This document shows positions 54,603-61,703 of a stretch of 64,000 nucleotides of DNA, piece after piece. The notes under the pieces are model-generated. The model saw only the letters and a program-made list of their open reading frames with translations, was not told where the DNA came from and searched no databases. Source of the DNA: a virus; the IMG/VR virus record IMGVR_UViG_3300006108_000016, positions 1 to 64,000 of that record, one strand, 5' to 3'. The position numbers and the translations under genes are program-made. Every line of letters begins with the position of its first letter. The first letter of the stretch is position 1.

Positions 54603-55334
54603 TTATGCTTTCGATGCGGAAACTGCTTTTGCCGCTGATGCTTCTGCTTCAGCAAGACATTGTTTAAATTGATCCACTAGATGTTGAAGACCGTTCTTAA
54701 TTGCATCTTCAATTGCCTTCTTAAGTGTCTCAATCAAATTTGTAATCCACTTTATGTATGCTTGAATGGTTTGAATTGTATCTTGTATTGTTTTAATTAC
54801 TTTCTTAACCCAAGCGGCGGCGGCCTTAGCCGCTTTAATTTGAGCCTCAACATCACCTAAGCCCAATGCTTTAAGAATTGCAGTTCTAAGTTCTTTCAAC
54901 GCTTTTAGAATTGCAGACCTTGCTTGTGCAATTGTACTCGCCATACCATTACAAATATCACATACGTGAACTGTTTTTGAATTTGCGTTTGCTACTGGCG
55001 TACCTTTTGTCACACCTGTTGCAGTAGCAGGTGTTGTTCCGCTTGTACCTGTTTTCTGTGCAATATTTGGGTTTGTATTATTACTTGCTGATGTCGCTGA
55101 TACATTAGGTACCTCAACGACTGTGGCATTACCCGCAATATCAAATGGATTAGTTCCTGCTGTTGCTGGTGCAGATACAGCTTCAAGATTCACACCTGCC
55201 GGTAGAACACTTGTAGCGGAGGCATTTGTATTTGCAAGAGGTGACAAAGGTTGAGCCGCATAGAACTCTCTTGCTTTTTGTAAATCTGAAACTGGTTGCG
55301 AACCTGTAGAACCTTGTGTTGTTGAATCTGCCAT
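54603..55334 (-). CDS. Helical hub protein between the gp5 OB-fold and needle genes (243 aa)
   Basis: A 243-residue protein in two halves. Residues ~1-115 are low-complexity Ala/Thr/Asn/Pro-rich and begin 'STTQGSTGSQPVSDLQKARE'. Residues ~120-243 are amphipathic helices with a CDIC pair at the junction ('HVCDICNGMASTIAQARSAI', 'AAAAWVKKVIKTIQDTIQTI', 'IEDAIKNGLQHLVDQFKQCL'). It sits exactly where the lysozyme and linker of T4 gp5 would be. Similar helical regions occur within gp5-type hub proteins of related phages (recalled, not tested). Possible roles: membrane-active hub component, or structural plug released on infection. No peptidoglycan hydrolase motif is visible. Confidence 0.6.
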   Translation of the reverse strand: MADSTTQGSTGSQPVSDLQKAREFYAAQPLSPLANTNASATSVLPAGVNLEAVSAPATAGTNPFDIAGNATVVEVPNVSATSASNNTNPNIAQKTGTSGTTPATATGVTKGTPVANANSKTVHVCDICNGMASTIAQARSAILKALKELRTAILKALGLGDVEAQIKAAKAAAAWVKKVIKTIQDTIQTIQAYIKWITNLIETLKKAIEDAIKNGLQHLVDQFKQCLAEAEASAAKAVSASKA

Positions 55335-55344
55335 TTATTACTCC

Positions 55345-55668
55345 TTATTCATTCGGTGTGATACCGTCTGTTGTCGCTTTAGGTAAAATACCCATCATTA
55401 TTGGAAATTGTCCTGACTCACCGTCCATAAAGAAACCCATCACCCATTCACCTATATCAGGCGTCTCAAATGAAGTCGAATTATTTATAGGTAGTAATGG
55501 ATGTGCCCAAGGCAAATCCGAATCAGGAAGCATCTCTTGTAAAGGTGAATGCCAACCAAAAATTCTAACTTGACATCTACCTATTGTTAATGGGTCTGAA
55601 TTGTTAGTGATGACACCAACCCACCAAACAAAACCATTGAAACCAAAAAAAGTATTACGATTCGACAT
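55345..55668 (-). CDS. gp5: gp5 N-terminal OB-fold protein, separate gene (107 aa)
   Basis: A 107-residue protein with the gp5/VgrG-type OB-fold pattern: 'FVWWVGVITNNSDPLTIGRC', 'QVRIFGWHSP', 'LPWAHPLLPINN', 'DIGEWVMGFFMDGESGQFPI', 'MMGILPK'. In T4 this domain plugs the gp27 hub and begins the gp5 chain. Here it ends after ~100 residues with 'TTDGITPNE' and a stop, followed 10 bases later by the helical 243-aa gene. It overlaps the hub gene upstream by 14 bases. This supports a genuinely split gp5 rather than a single missed stop, since the next two genes each have their own ATG. Confidence 0.85.
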   Translation of the reverse strand: MSNRNTFFGFNGFVWWVGVITNNSDPLTIGRCQVRIFGWHSPLQEMLPDSDLPWAHPLLPINNSTSFETPDIGEWVMGFFMDGESGQFPIMMGILPKATTDGITPNE

Positions 55669-57109
55669 TTTGTATTCCGTTCACGGCATTCTGAAAGCCT
55701 TGCGTTAAAGGATTTGGTGGTGCTGGCAAATAATGTTTATCATTAGTACCAAAACTTTCTTTTACCATTTCAATTATTGTTTTGTATTCTGTCTTACCGA
55801 CTATGTGTCTTACACCAGTAACAAGATATTTACCAGAATAGAATAAATCATATTTCTTTGCCTCACTATTCGGTGTAGATAATTGTGTCGGTGTCAAATC
55901 ATATGTTTTGAAATTCAAAACCATACCAACATAAATTTGACTGTCACCAGGAATAATAATCTTAATTTTCATATAGTTTGCAAGACCTAACTGAGCAACT
56001 CTATTCGGTATATATTGTTCAATATGTATGTCATGTGCGACAGATGAATTAGTTTCAGGTGAAGTGAAAAGTTGTTTCTCATTATAATTAGTTGGGGCAA
56101 GCCTTAAAGCACCGACTTCCATTCTAGAATCATTAGGTGAATGATACATTACATCACCCCAACGATTTTGTAATGATGTAGTTAACGGTGCTTTGTTTAA
56201 TGTTTGCGATAATGCAAAGTACTGGTCATAAAAGAAATCTGTTACATTAACATTTCGTGTCAATGGGTCAATACTTATCAAACGATTATTAAAAATACCT
56301 TGTGATGTCGCTTCTAAAACATCAAAAAACTTTACCACTTCCATATGATTTACCGCAACTGCTTGAGCAGAGATTTCAATTGAGACGTTCTGCGGATTGT
56401 AATAGAAAGTTTTGAATGGTTCTTTTGTAAACAGAGACTGCAATGACACAAAGTTATAACCATTAATGTTCTCGAAGAACAGATAATCTGCACCAGGATT
56501 TAATGTTGCCGGTCTTGCATACAATGTTAACCAATGTAAGGTCTCAAATATTTTTTTGTTTGGCAGAATAAAATCATACAGACCTAGTGTTGGGTCAATA
56601 TAAAAACGTTTCGTTTGTGCGTTCTTAGGTCTTGTTAAAGTTACCGACTGTGGTGTGAGTTTAAGATATGTGGTAAATATATCGTTTACGATATCACTTA
56701 TTTGAGAATTCTTAAATGATTTTGATATTCTGTATCTTTCAGATAACATTAATTCTTCAGAGCAGAAATATACAATGAATGATTCTTGATTCTTTGAAAC
56801 ATCCATAATACGTTCACCGATTTTATAAATCCTGAACGTTCTTTCGATTGCTACATTATCGTTTTTATGTTTTCTTAATTTAAATTCGATAAACTCTGTA
56901 CCGTTTAATCTCAAATTAGAGATAATATTCGTTGCATCAAACAATACCAATTCACCATAAATTGTGCTACTATAGATGTCTTCATAATAATTTAACTCTT
57001 TAAATTGTTCCTTTAATGGTAAAGGATTTGCTAAAGATGGAGTCAATAGATTGATGTAATCTAACTCAAAATCTATGACACTTTTAAGTGACGAAATTTG
57101 GTCTGCCAT
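55655..57109 (-). CDS. gp27: Baseplate hub protein, gp27-like (484 aa)
   Basis: A 484-residue protein placed directly before the gp5 OB-fold gene, as a hub protein should be. 'LNYYEDIYSSTIYGELVLFD', 'LRLNGTEFIEFKLRKHKNDN' and 'RTFRIYKIGERIMDVSKNQE' form a tail-tube-like first domain. 'YRISKSFKNSQISDIVNDIF' and 'PNKKIFETLHWLTLYARPAT' follow in a gp44/gp27-type region. T4 gp27 (391 aa) is the trimeric cylinder that carries gp5 and adapts threefold spike to sixfold tube. The call rests on gene order and general plan; direct similarity to T4 gp27 is expected to be weak. Confidence 0.75.
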   Translation of the reverse strand: MADQISSLKSVIDFELDYINLLTPSLANPLPLKEQFKELNYYEDIYSSTIYGELVLFDATNIISNLRLNGTEFIEFKLRKHKNDNVAIERTFRIYKIGERIMDVSKNQESFIVYFCSEELMLSERYRISKSFKNSQISDIVNDIFTTYLKLTPQSVTLTRPKNAQTKRFYIDPTLGLYDFILPNKKIFETLHWLTLYARPATLNPGADYLFFENINGYNFVSLQSLFTKEPFKTFYYNPQNVSIEISAQAVAVNHMEVVKFFDVLEATSQGIFNNRLISIDPLTRNVNVTDFFYDQYFALSQTLNKAPLTTSLQNRWGDVMYHSPNDSRMEVGALRLAPTNYNEKQLFTSPETNSSVAHDIHIEQYIPNRVAQLGLANYMKIKIIIPGDSQIYVGMVLNFKTYDLTPTQLSTPNSEAKKYDLFYSGKYLVTGVRHIVGKTEYKTIIEMVKESFGTNDKHYLPAPPNPLTQGFQNAVNGIQNVES

Positions 57110-57110
57110 T

Positions 57111-57740
57111 TTAACTATTCATTAACGAAGTAAATTGATTTTCAATATCGTTTGCGTATATACTATTGATTATGTTTATATTTCTTTTAGATTCATTCAG
57201 TTGATTTTCATAATCTAAAACTGATATGATATTTTTTGAAACAGTATACGTTACAGTACCGCTTGGGAACGTTGCAGTTGAACTTGATATTGCAGTATTT
57301 GCATACGTTGGTGCATCAATAGTTACCGTTTTAATTGACGTTTGTGTTGATGAACTATCGTATGTAGTTATAACTTTTTGATAGCTATATATTGTAGATT
57401 GACAATATGCAGTCACGGTTTGATTGTTTGCCGCCGCTAAAGTACCATACTTGTCATTCAAATATGCTGTAAAATCTCGATTGCTCATAGGCCAATCGCC
57501 TTTGGGATCCATAATATTATTTGCATAAAATATCATCCAGTATCTGTACTGGTCATTATAATATTTGTATGCAATATTTTCCGGTGTATCTTGCTCTTGT
57601 ATTGTATATTGATAGAACAATAAAGGCTGTAAAGATAACTTTGGTATTAATGATGCTCTTGCAGTTAAATCTACTGCACCAATAATATTATTGTTCTGGT
57701 CTAAGACTGCTGTTGCCGGCAAAGTACTAAAGTATTTCAT
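57111..57740 (-). CDS. gp53: Baseplate wedge protein gp53 (LysM-like)
   Basis: A 209-residue protein (T4 gp53 is 196). 'LSLQPLLFYQYTIQEQDTPE', then 'NIAYKYYNDQYRYWMIFYAN' and 'NIMDPKGDWPMSNRDFTAYL', is the LysM-like domain conserved in gp53, which clamps neighbouring wedges around the hub. The C-terminal part is Ser/Thr-rich, then helical ('LDYENQLNESKRNINIINSI'). It overlaps gp48 by four bases (ATGA). Confidence 0.92.
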   Translation of the reverse strand: MKYFSTLPATAVLDQNNNIIGAVDLTARASLIPKLSLQPLLFYQYTIQEQDTPENIAYKYYNDQYRYWMIFYANNIMDPKGDWPMSNRDFTAYLNDKYGTLAAANNQTVTAYCQSTIYSYQKVITTYDSSSTQTSIKTVTIDAPTYANTAISSSTATFPSGTVTYTVSKNIISVLDYENQLNESKRNINIINSIYANDIENQFTSLMNS

Positions 57741-59080
57741 GCGCCGTAACCTCCACCAAGATAATGTTGCTGGTCTTCAGCCGCTTGTTTTGCAAGTGCG
57801 GCTTGATAATCTTGATAGTTTTTACTAACTTTACTATTCTTAACGTCTGCTTTTGTAAAGATAGATGTTTCCATCATACTAAGTGTCATTGTAGTTTGAA
57901 CAGGATAACCATCACTAAATGCGGCCCAACCGTTAGGTGCATAATCAACCGCAACGTTTGTGATTACACATTCTTTAATATCAAAAATCTTTGCTTTTTG
58001 TCCGCTTGAAATTGTATCAGTTAGACTATGATTTGAATTTAAGAAACCTAATCCTGCATTATTTAATGCACTTTTGAGTTGAGTGATAACAGAACCAGTA
58101 ATACCATTTTGTCCTGTGAATACCATTTTTACAGACATTAGTTGTGGTGGTGTTAAGTATCTACCGGCATCTGTTGAACCAGCATTTATTAGACCAGGTG
58201 AAGAATAGTATGTGAATGTGTCAATAATATTTTGAACAGTCTCAGCCTCAGCAGAACTTTTTGGTGTGAATATAAAGGTCATCGTAAAGTTTCTGAAGTC
58301 TCTACCTTGATATATTAATTGAGTTTGAGGATTAACAAACTGACCTAGGGCTTGTTCTAATAATTGTGTTTGATTATCGGCAGAACCACCTAATTTACCA
58401 CCTAACGTACCTAATAGTGTTGATATTGCAGATTTAGCATTAGGATCGGATAGAATATCTGATGCAGTTATATTTGAAATACCATTCTTAGAAAGACTTT
58501 TAATAGAATCTGCCGCACTCGCTAAAAAACCAAGTTTGCCAAGTTCTTGAGTCATACTTACCGAATTGTAATTTGAATCCCAAGATGCAGTTAATGTATC
58601 CGGTAAATACAAAGATATTTTTGAAAGTATGTTTGATTTTTTTCTTGGCTTATATGTTGTTGCTGAATAACTAGATTGAAATAAACTGAAAAGTGCAGGA
58701 GCGGCACTAACTAATTTTGCTTCTAATGAAGTTGTAGCGGCTTGTAATGCTTCAAGATTAGCTGGTATCGAACCACCTTCTTTTGAATACGCACTTCTTG
58801 CCTCATTAAATTTTGTTACCGCTTCTTGATATGCACCGACAGCAGTTTGAGCGGCCGCACTTGCAGTATATGGGGCATTACTAATAGATTCTGCAAAAGG
58901 TGTGTTCCAATCGTAAATTGAAAACTGTACGGCATGACTCATTGCCGGATTTGTTGTTAAATCTGATGGATAAACAAAATTGCCAGAACCTTCTTTATTA
59001 AAAAGTTTTGCTAGAGGGCCTGCAAGTTGCTTAAATGGTACTTGTAGCCCGTTTTTGGCTGGATTGGTAATAAATGACAT
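57737..59080 (-). CDS. gp48: Baseplate tail-tube cap gp48
   Basis: A 447-residue protein (T4 gp48 is 364). Recognisable parts are 'MSHAVQFSIYDWNTPFAESI', 'KKSNILSKISLYLPDTLTAS' with 'WDSNYNSVSMTQELG', and the tube-like C-terminal half 'LIYQGRDFRNFTMTFIFTPK', 'VQNIIDTFTYYSSPGLI' and 'CVITNVAVDYAPNGWAAFSD'. gp48 sits on the hub and starts the tail tube with gp54. It is the first gene of the long minus-strand block, 25 bases downstream of a perfect late promoter. The Ala-rich insert at residues ~75-130 is helical. Confidence 0.9.
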   Translation of the reverse strand: MSFITNPAKNGLQVPFKQLAGPLAKLFNKEGSGNFVYPSDLTTNPAMSHAVQFSIYDWNTPFAESISNAPYTASAAAQTAVGAYQEAVTKFNEARSAYSKEGGSIPANLEALQAATTSLEAKLVSAAPALFSLFQSSYSATTYKPRKKSNILSKISLYLPDTLTASWDSNYNSVSMTQELGKLGFLASAADSIKSLSKNGISNITASDILSDPNAKSAISTLLGTLGGKLGGSADNQTQLLEQALGQFVNPQTQLIYQGRDFRNFTMTFIFTPKSSAEAETVQNIIDTFTYYSSPGLINAGSTDAGRYLTPPQLMSVKMVFTGQNGITGSVITQLKSALNNAGLGFLNSNHSLTDTISSGQKAKIFDIKECVITNVAVDYAPNGWAAFSDGYPVQTTMTLSMMETSIFTKADVKNSKVSKNYQDYQAALAKQAAEDQQHYLGGGYGA

Positions 59081-59105
59081 GTGCCTAGAGAATAGTTGTT
59101 AGAGG

Positions 59106-59113
59106 TATTTATA
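59106..59113 (-). promoter_or_regulatory. Late promoter TATAAATA driving gp48 and the baseplate block
   Basis: Minus-strand TATAAATACCTCT is an exact match to the T4 late -10 element, 25 bases upstream of the gp48 ATG. It forms one arm of a 17-base palindrome with the plus-strand box three bases away. Confidence 0.8.
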
Positions 59114-59114
59114 T

Positions 59115-59122
59115 CATAAATA
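59115..59122 (+). promoter_or_regulatory. Late promoter CATAAATA driving gp4 and the plus-strand block
   Basis: Plus-strand CATAAATA, 27 bases upstream of the gp4 ATG, matches the NATAAATA form of the late element. With the opposing box it makes TATTTAT-ATC-ATAAATA at 59,106-59,122, a perfect inverted repeat. Confidence 0.75.
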
Positions 59123-59149
59123 ACGGGACATTCAATAATTGGTAATAAT

Positions 59150-59590
59150 ATGGCTTATAGCGGAAAATTTGTCCCACGAAACCCACAAAAGTATCGTGGC
59201 GACCACAAAAACATCAGATGGCGTTCTACTTGGGAATACCGATATATGAAATGGCTCGATGAGACCGATGCCGTAGTATCTTGGGCAAGTGAAGAGATTG
59301 TGATACCGTATCGTGACCCATCTGATGGCAGACCTAGACGATACTTTGTTGATTTCTATGCTCAAATGAAAACAAAGGACGGCACTATTAAGTCTTATTT
59401 AATAGAGATTAAACCGAAGGTTCAGACTATGGAACCTAAGAAACAACAGCGAATCACTAAGAAGTATGTTAATGAAGTATATACTTATGGTGTCAATCAA
59501 AACAAATGGAAAGCCGCTACAGAGTACTGTTTAGACCGTGGTTGGGAGTTCAAAGTACTTACCGAAGATGACTTAGGCCTGTCTAAATAA
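59150..59590 (+). CDS. gp4: Head completion protein gp4 (gp50-like, PD-(D/E)xK-type fold)
   Basis: A 146-residue protein (T4 gp4/gp50 is 150). 'YSGKFVPRNPQKYRGDHKNI', 'RWRSTWEYRYMKWLDE', 'RRYFVDF' and 'YLIEIKPK' form the conserved plan. Glu29, Asp68, Glu86 and Lys88 line up as a PD-(D/E)xK-type nuclease core (E ... D ... E-x-K). The family acts in the cytoplasm to finish heads before tail joining. It is the first gene of the plus-strand block. The ATG is AT-flanked with no clear Shine-Dalgarno. Confidence 0.88.
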   Translation: MAYSGKFVPRNPQKYRGDHKNIRWRSTWEYRYMKWLDETDAVVSWASEEIVIPYRDPSDGRPRRYFVDFYAQMKTKDGTIKSYLIEIKPKVQTMEPKKQQRITKKYVNEVYTYGVNQNKWKAATEYCLDRGWEFKVLTEDDLGLSK

Positions 59591-59593
59591 TAG

Positions 59594-60193
59594 ATGGCAT
59601 CAAAACTAACAATACTCTCAAACGAAAGAAAGGCTCTTGGACATAAATCAATGTCCCAAGATTCTTTGAAATGGCTCGGACATAAGATTACCGAATTGCG
59701 TAATCCTACATTAATACCGGCCGCAATTAGAAAAGAAGATTCTAGGAATACCAAAACAGTTAGAAAAGGTGCGATGTACTTCTTCTACTATGATCCTAAG
59801 ATGAAAGAAGAGTTGCCGTACTACGATAAGTTTCCACTGGTATTAATGCTTGAAAAGTATAACGATGGTTTCTTAGGTTTAAACATGCATTACTTGCCGT
59901 TTAATTATAGAGTGGCATTGATGTCAAAACTGGTACGTCATGGAGCCGTTAAAAACGAGGAGGAAGAGATTAAGCGTTTGACCGTCACTTATGACATACT
60001 CAACGCCACACGCACTCTGAAAGAGTTTAGACCCTGTTTAAAACGATACCTGTACGAACATACTCGTTCAAGGATTTTGGCGGTACAACCAGAAGAATGG
60101 GATGTCGCTTTAGCATTACCAGTACAACAATTTAAGAAAGCCACGGCAAAAGAAGTGTGGCACGATTCATTAAACGAGATAAGGAACTCATAA
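59594..60193 (+). CDS. Conserved T4-like virion/assembly protein (199 aa)
   Basis: A 199-residue basic protein between gp4 and the tube initiator. The conserved-looking core is 'GAMYFFYYDPKMKEELPYYD', 'KFPLVLMLEKYNDGFLGLNM', 'HYLPFNYRVALMSKLV', followed by 'TYDILNATRTLKEFRPCLKR'. Phages of this group carry a protein of this plan next to gp4. One possibility is the DNA end protector gp2 role, given T4's order 3-2-4-53, but I cannot confirm it by eye. No catalytic motif is evident. Three bases separate it from gp4, and its stop is directly followed by the next ATG. Confidence 0.65.
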   Translation: MASKLTILSNERKALGHKSMSQDSLKWLGHKITELRNPTLIPAAIRKEDSRNTKTVRKGAMYFFYYDPKMKEELPYYDKFPLVLMLEKYNDGFLGLNMHYLPFNYRVALMSKLVRHGAVKNEEEEIKRLTVTYDILNATRTLKEFRPCLKRYLYEHTRSRILAVQPEEWDVALALPVQQFKKATAKEVWHDSLNEIRNS

Positions 60194-60778
60194 ATGCCGT
60201 CACCAATCAGTAATTTCATTAGCACTTTTGGCTCAGACGTAGCCAGAAAGTTTATGTTTGATGTGACAATACCAGTACCTCTTGCACTTGCAAGTTATGC
60301 TAGTACCGGTAGACAATTAACGTTTCGTTGCGACAATGCAATGTTACCAGGCAGAAACATTGCCATGATGGATAAGAAAATCGGTTCTGCACCGGTAGAA
60401 AAGTTTCCGTATCATACTTCTTATAACGATGTCGTATTAGATTTTATCGTTAACGGTAACATGGGTGAGAAAGTTTTCTTTGATGCATGGATGGATTTAG
60501 TAAACCCATCTACAGATTTCAATTTCAACTACAAATCAAGTTATGTGGTAGATATTTTAATTACACAATATGATATGTCTGGTAATAAAACATATCAGGT
60601 AAAATTGATTGATGCGTTTCCTACGACAGTCAATCAAATGGATCTAGCATGGAATTCAGAAGACTTTCATAGAGTTTCTGTAGATTTTGCATATACATAT
60701 TGGACAAACACTACTTCAAGCCCAATAAGCCTGAAGTCAATAGGACAAACAGCAAAACAAGCACTATTAACATTTTAA
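60194..60778 (+). CDS. gp54: Tail-tube-fold protein, probably baseplate tube initiator gp54
   Basis: A 194-residue protein with the T4 tail-tube (gp19) plan: 'ARKFMFDVTIPVPLALASYA', 'LTFRCDNAMLPGRNIAMMDK', 'YHTSYNDVVLDFIVNGNMGE', 'KVFFDAWMDLVNPSTD' and 'QVKLIDAFPTTVNQMDLAWN'. Both the tube subunit gp19 and the initiator gp54 have this fold. Position beside gp26/gp51 and gp4 rather than beside the sheath gene favours the gp54 role. It is shorter than T4 gp54 (320 aa). AAGGAA precedes the ATG, which immediately follows the previous stop. Confidence 0.75.
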   Translation: MPSPISNFISTFGSDVARKFMFDVTIPVPLALASYASTGRQLTFRCDNAMLPGRNIAMMDKKIGSAPVEKFPYHTSYNDVVLDFIVNGNMGEKVFFDAWMDLVNPSTDFNFNYKSSYVVDILITQYDMSGNKTYQVKLIDAFPTTVNQMDLAWNSEDFHRVSVDFAYTYWTNTTSSPISLKSIGQTAKQALLTF

Positions 60779-60795
60779 ATTGATTGGAGATTATT

Positions 60796-61518
60796 ATGGC
60801 ATTGCCTAAAATTGATACACCAACGTATACGTTGGTTTTACCGGTAAGTAAAAAAGAAGTTTTGTTCAGACCTTTTTTAGTAAAAGAACAAAGAAACTTA
60901 ATGATGGCTTTAGAAGCCGATGAAAAAGAAACTTTAGAGCGTAATGTTCGACAAGTATTAGTGAATTGTACTTTAACAAAAGATTTAGACATTGAAGACT
61001 TACCGGTTACTGATATTGAGTATTATTTCATAAACTTAAGAGCAAGGTCAGTCGGTGAGATTGTAGAGAACAAATATATCTGTACAAATACAGTTGGGGA
61101 AAGTCAATGTGGTAACAAGATGGAAATCAAACTCAACTTGCTCGAAGTCAATGTTGAGATGCCGGATCAACCAGATGTAATACAGTTGACAGATACCATG
61201 TCAATTAAATTGAAATACCCAAAGTTCTCAATTCTAACTAAACTTGCACAGAAAGATTCTGCGGTAGACGTTGCATTTGATATTATGATTGAATCTATTG
61301 AATACATCTTTGATGGGCAACAATACTTTTATGCGGTTGATAGCACAAAAGAAGAACTTACAGAATTTGTAGAATCTTTGAGTCAAGAACAATTCAGTAA
61401 ACTAGAAGACTTCTTTTCAAATTTACCAAGAATTAGACAACATGTTGATATGAAATGTAGTAAATGTGGTTTTGATCATTCAATGGATGTAGAAGGGCTA
61501 GAGAATTTTTTCGGATAA
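60796..61518 (+). CDS. gp26: Baseplate hub / tape-measure chaperone gp26
   Basis: A 240-residue protein of the T4 gp26 baseplate family: 'YTLVLPVSKKEVLFRPFLVK', 'EQRNLMMALEADEKETLERN', 'PVTDIEYYFINLRARSVGEI'. Start at 60,796 (ATG with GGAG six bases upstream) is preferred over an in-frame TTG at 60,784. Cys96, Cys105, Cys221 and Cys224 ('KCSKCGFDH') could bind zinc. Its last codons GAG AAT TTT TTC GGA TAA contain a slippery heptamer. A -1 shift would fuse it to the gp51 frame, as in the G/GT tail chaperones of lambda (inference). T4 gp26 (208 aa) works in hub assembly with gp51. Confidence 0.82.
   Translation: MALPKIDTPTYTLVLPVSKKEVLFRPFLVKEQRNLMMALEADEKETLERNVRQVLVNCTLTKDLDIEDLPVTDIEYYFINLRARSVGEIVENKYICTNTVGESQCGNKMEIKLNLLEVNVEMPDQPDVIQLTDTMSIKLKYPKFSILTKLAQKDSAVDVAFDIMIESIEYIFDGQQYFYAVDSTKEELTEFVESLSQEQFSKLEDFFSNLPRIRQHVDMKCSKCGFDHSMDVEGLENFFG
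61506..61512 (+). other. Candidate -1 programmed frameshift site T TTT TTC (gp26/gp51)
   Basis: In the gp26 frame the heptamer T-TTT-TTC fits X-XXY-YYZ. After a -1 slip the ribosome reads CGG ATA ATG TTC, which is the gp51 frame, giving a fused gp26-gp51. The alternative is simple TAATG stop-restart coupling, which is also present. No strong downstream hairpin is obvious. Confidence 0.45.
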
Positions 61519-61700
61519 TGTTCGGTTATGATAGTTTAAAAAACTACTATATGACAAATTTTTCCCTTTTGCAACACCACAAATATAGTTTAACCGAACT
61601 TGAAACAATGATACCTTGGGAAAGAGACATCTATATCACTTTGTTGATGCAATATATTGAAGAAGAAAACGAGAAAGCAAAACAAAGGGCTAAGAAGTAA
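61518..61700 (+). CDS. gp51: Short hub assembly protein, gp51-like (60 aa)
   Basis: A 60-residue helical protein 'MFGYDSLKNYYMTNFSLLQH', 'HKYSLTELETMIPWERDIYI', ending in charged residues. A short protein with 'L..Y...NF.L...H.YSL.EL..M.PWER..Y' follows gp26 in T4-like phages of aquatic bacteria and is usually labelled gp51. T4 gp51 is much longer (249 aa), so only a core is shared, if any. Its ATG overlaps the gp26 stop (TAATG), and the frame is -1 to gp26. It probably helps assemble the hub and tape measure. Confidence 0.65.
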   Translation: MFGYDSLKNYYMTNFSLLQHHKYSLTELETMIPWERDIYITLLMQYIEEENEKAKQRAKK

Positions 61701-61703
61701 TAA

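Noticed and set aside
53838-55668. A lysozyme domain within the gp5 region
   Set aside because: No Glu/Asp/Thr T4-lysozyme pattern is seen in any of the three products; the middle one is low-complexity and helical.
60784-60798. TTG start for gp26 at 60,784
   Set aside because: The ATG at 60,796 has GGAG at proper spacing and begins the conserved 'MALPKIDTPTY'. The TTG itself lies against the Shine-Dalgarno.
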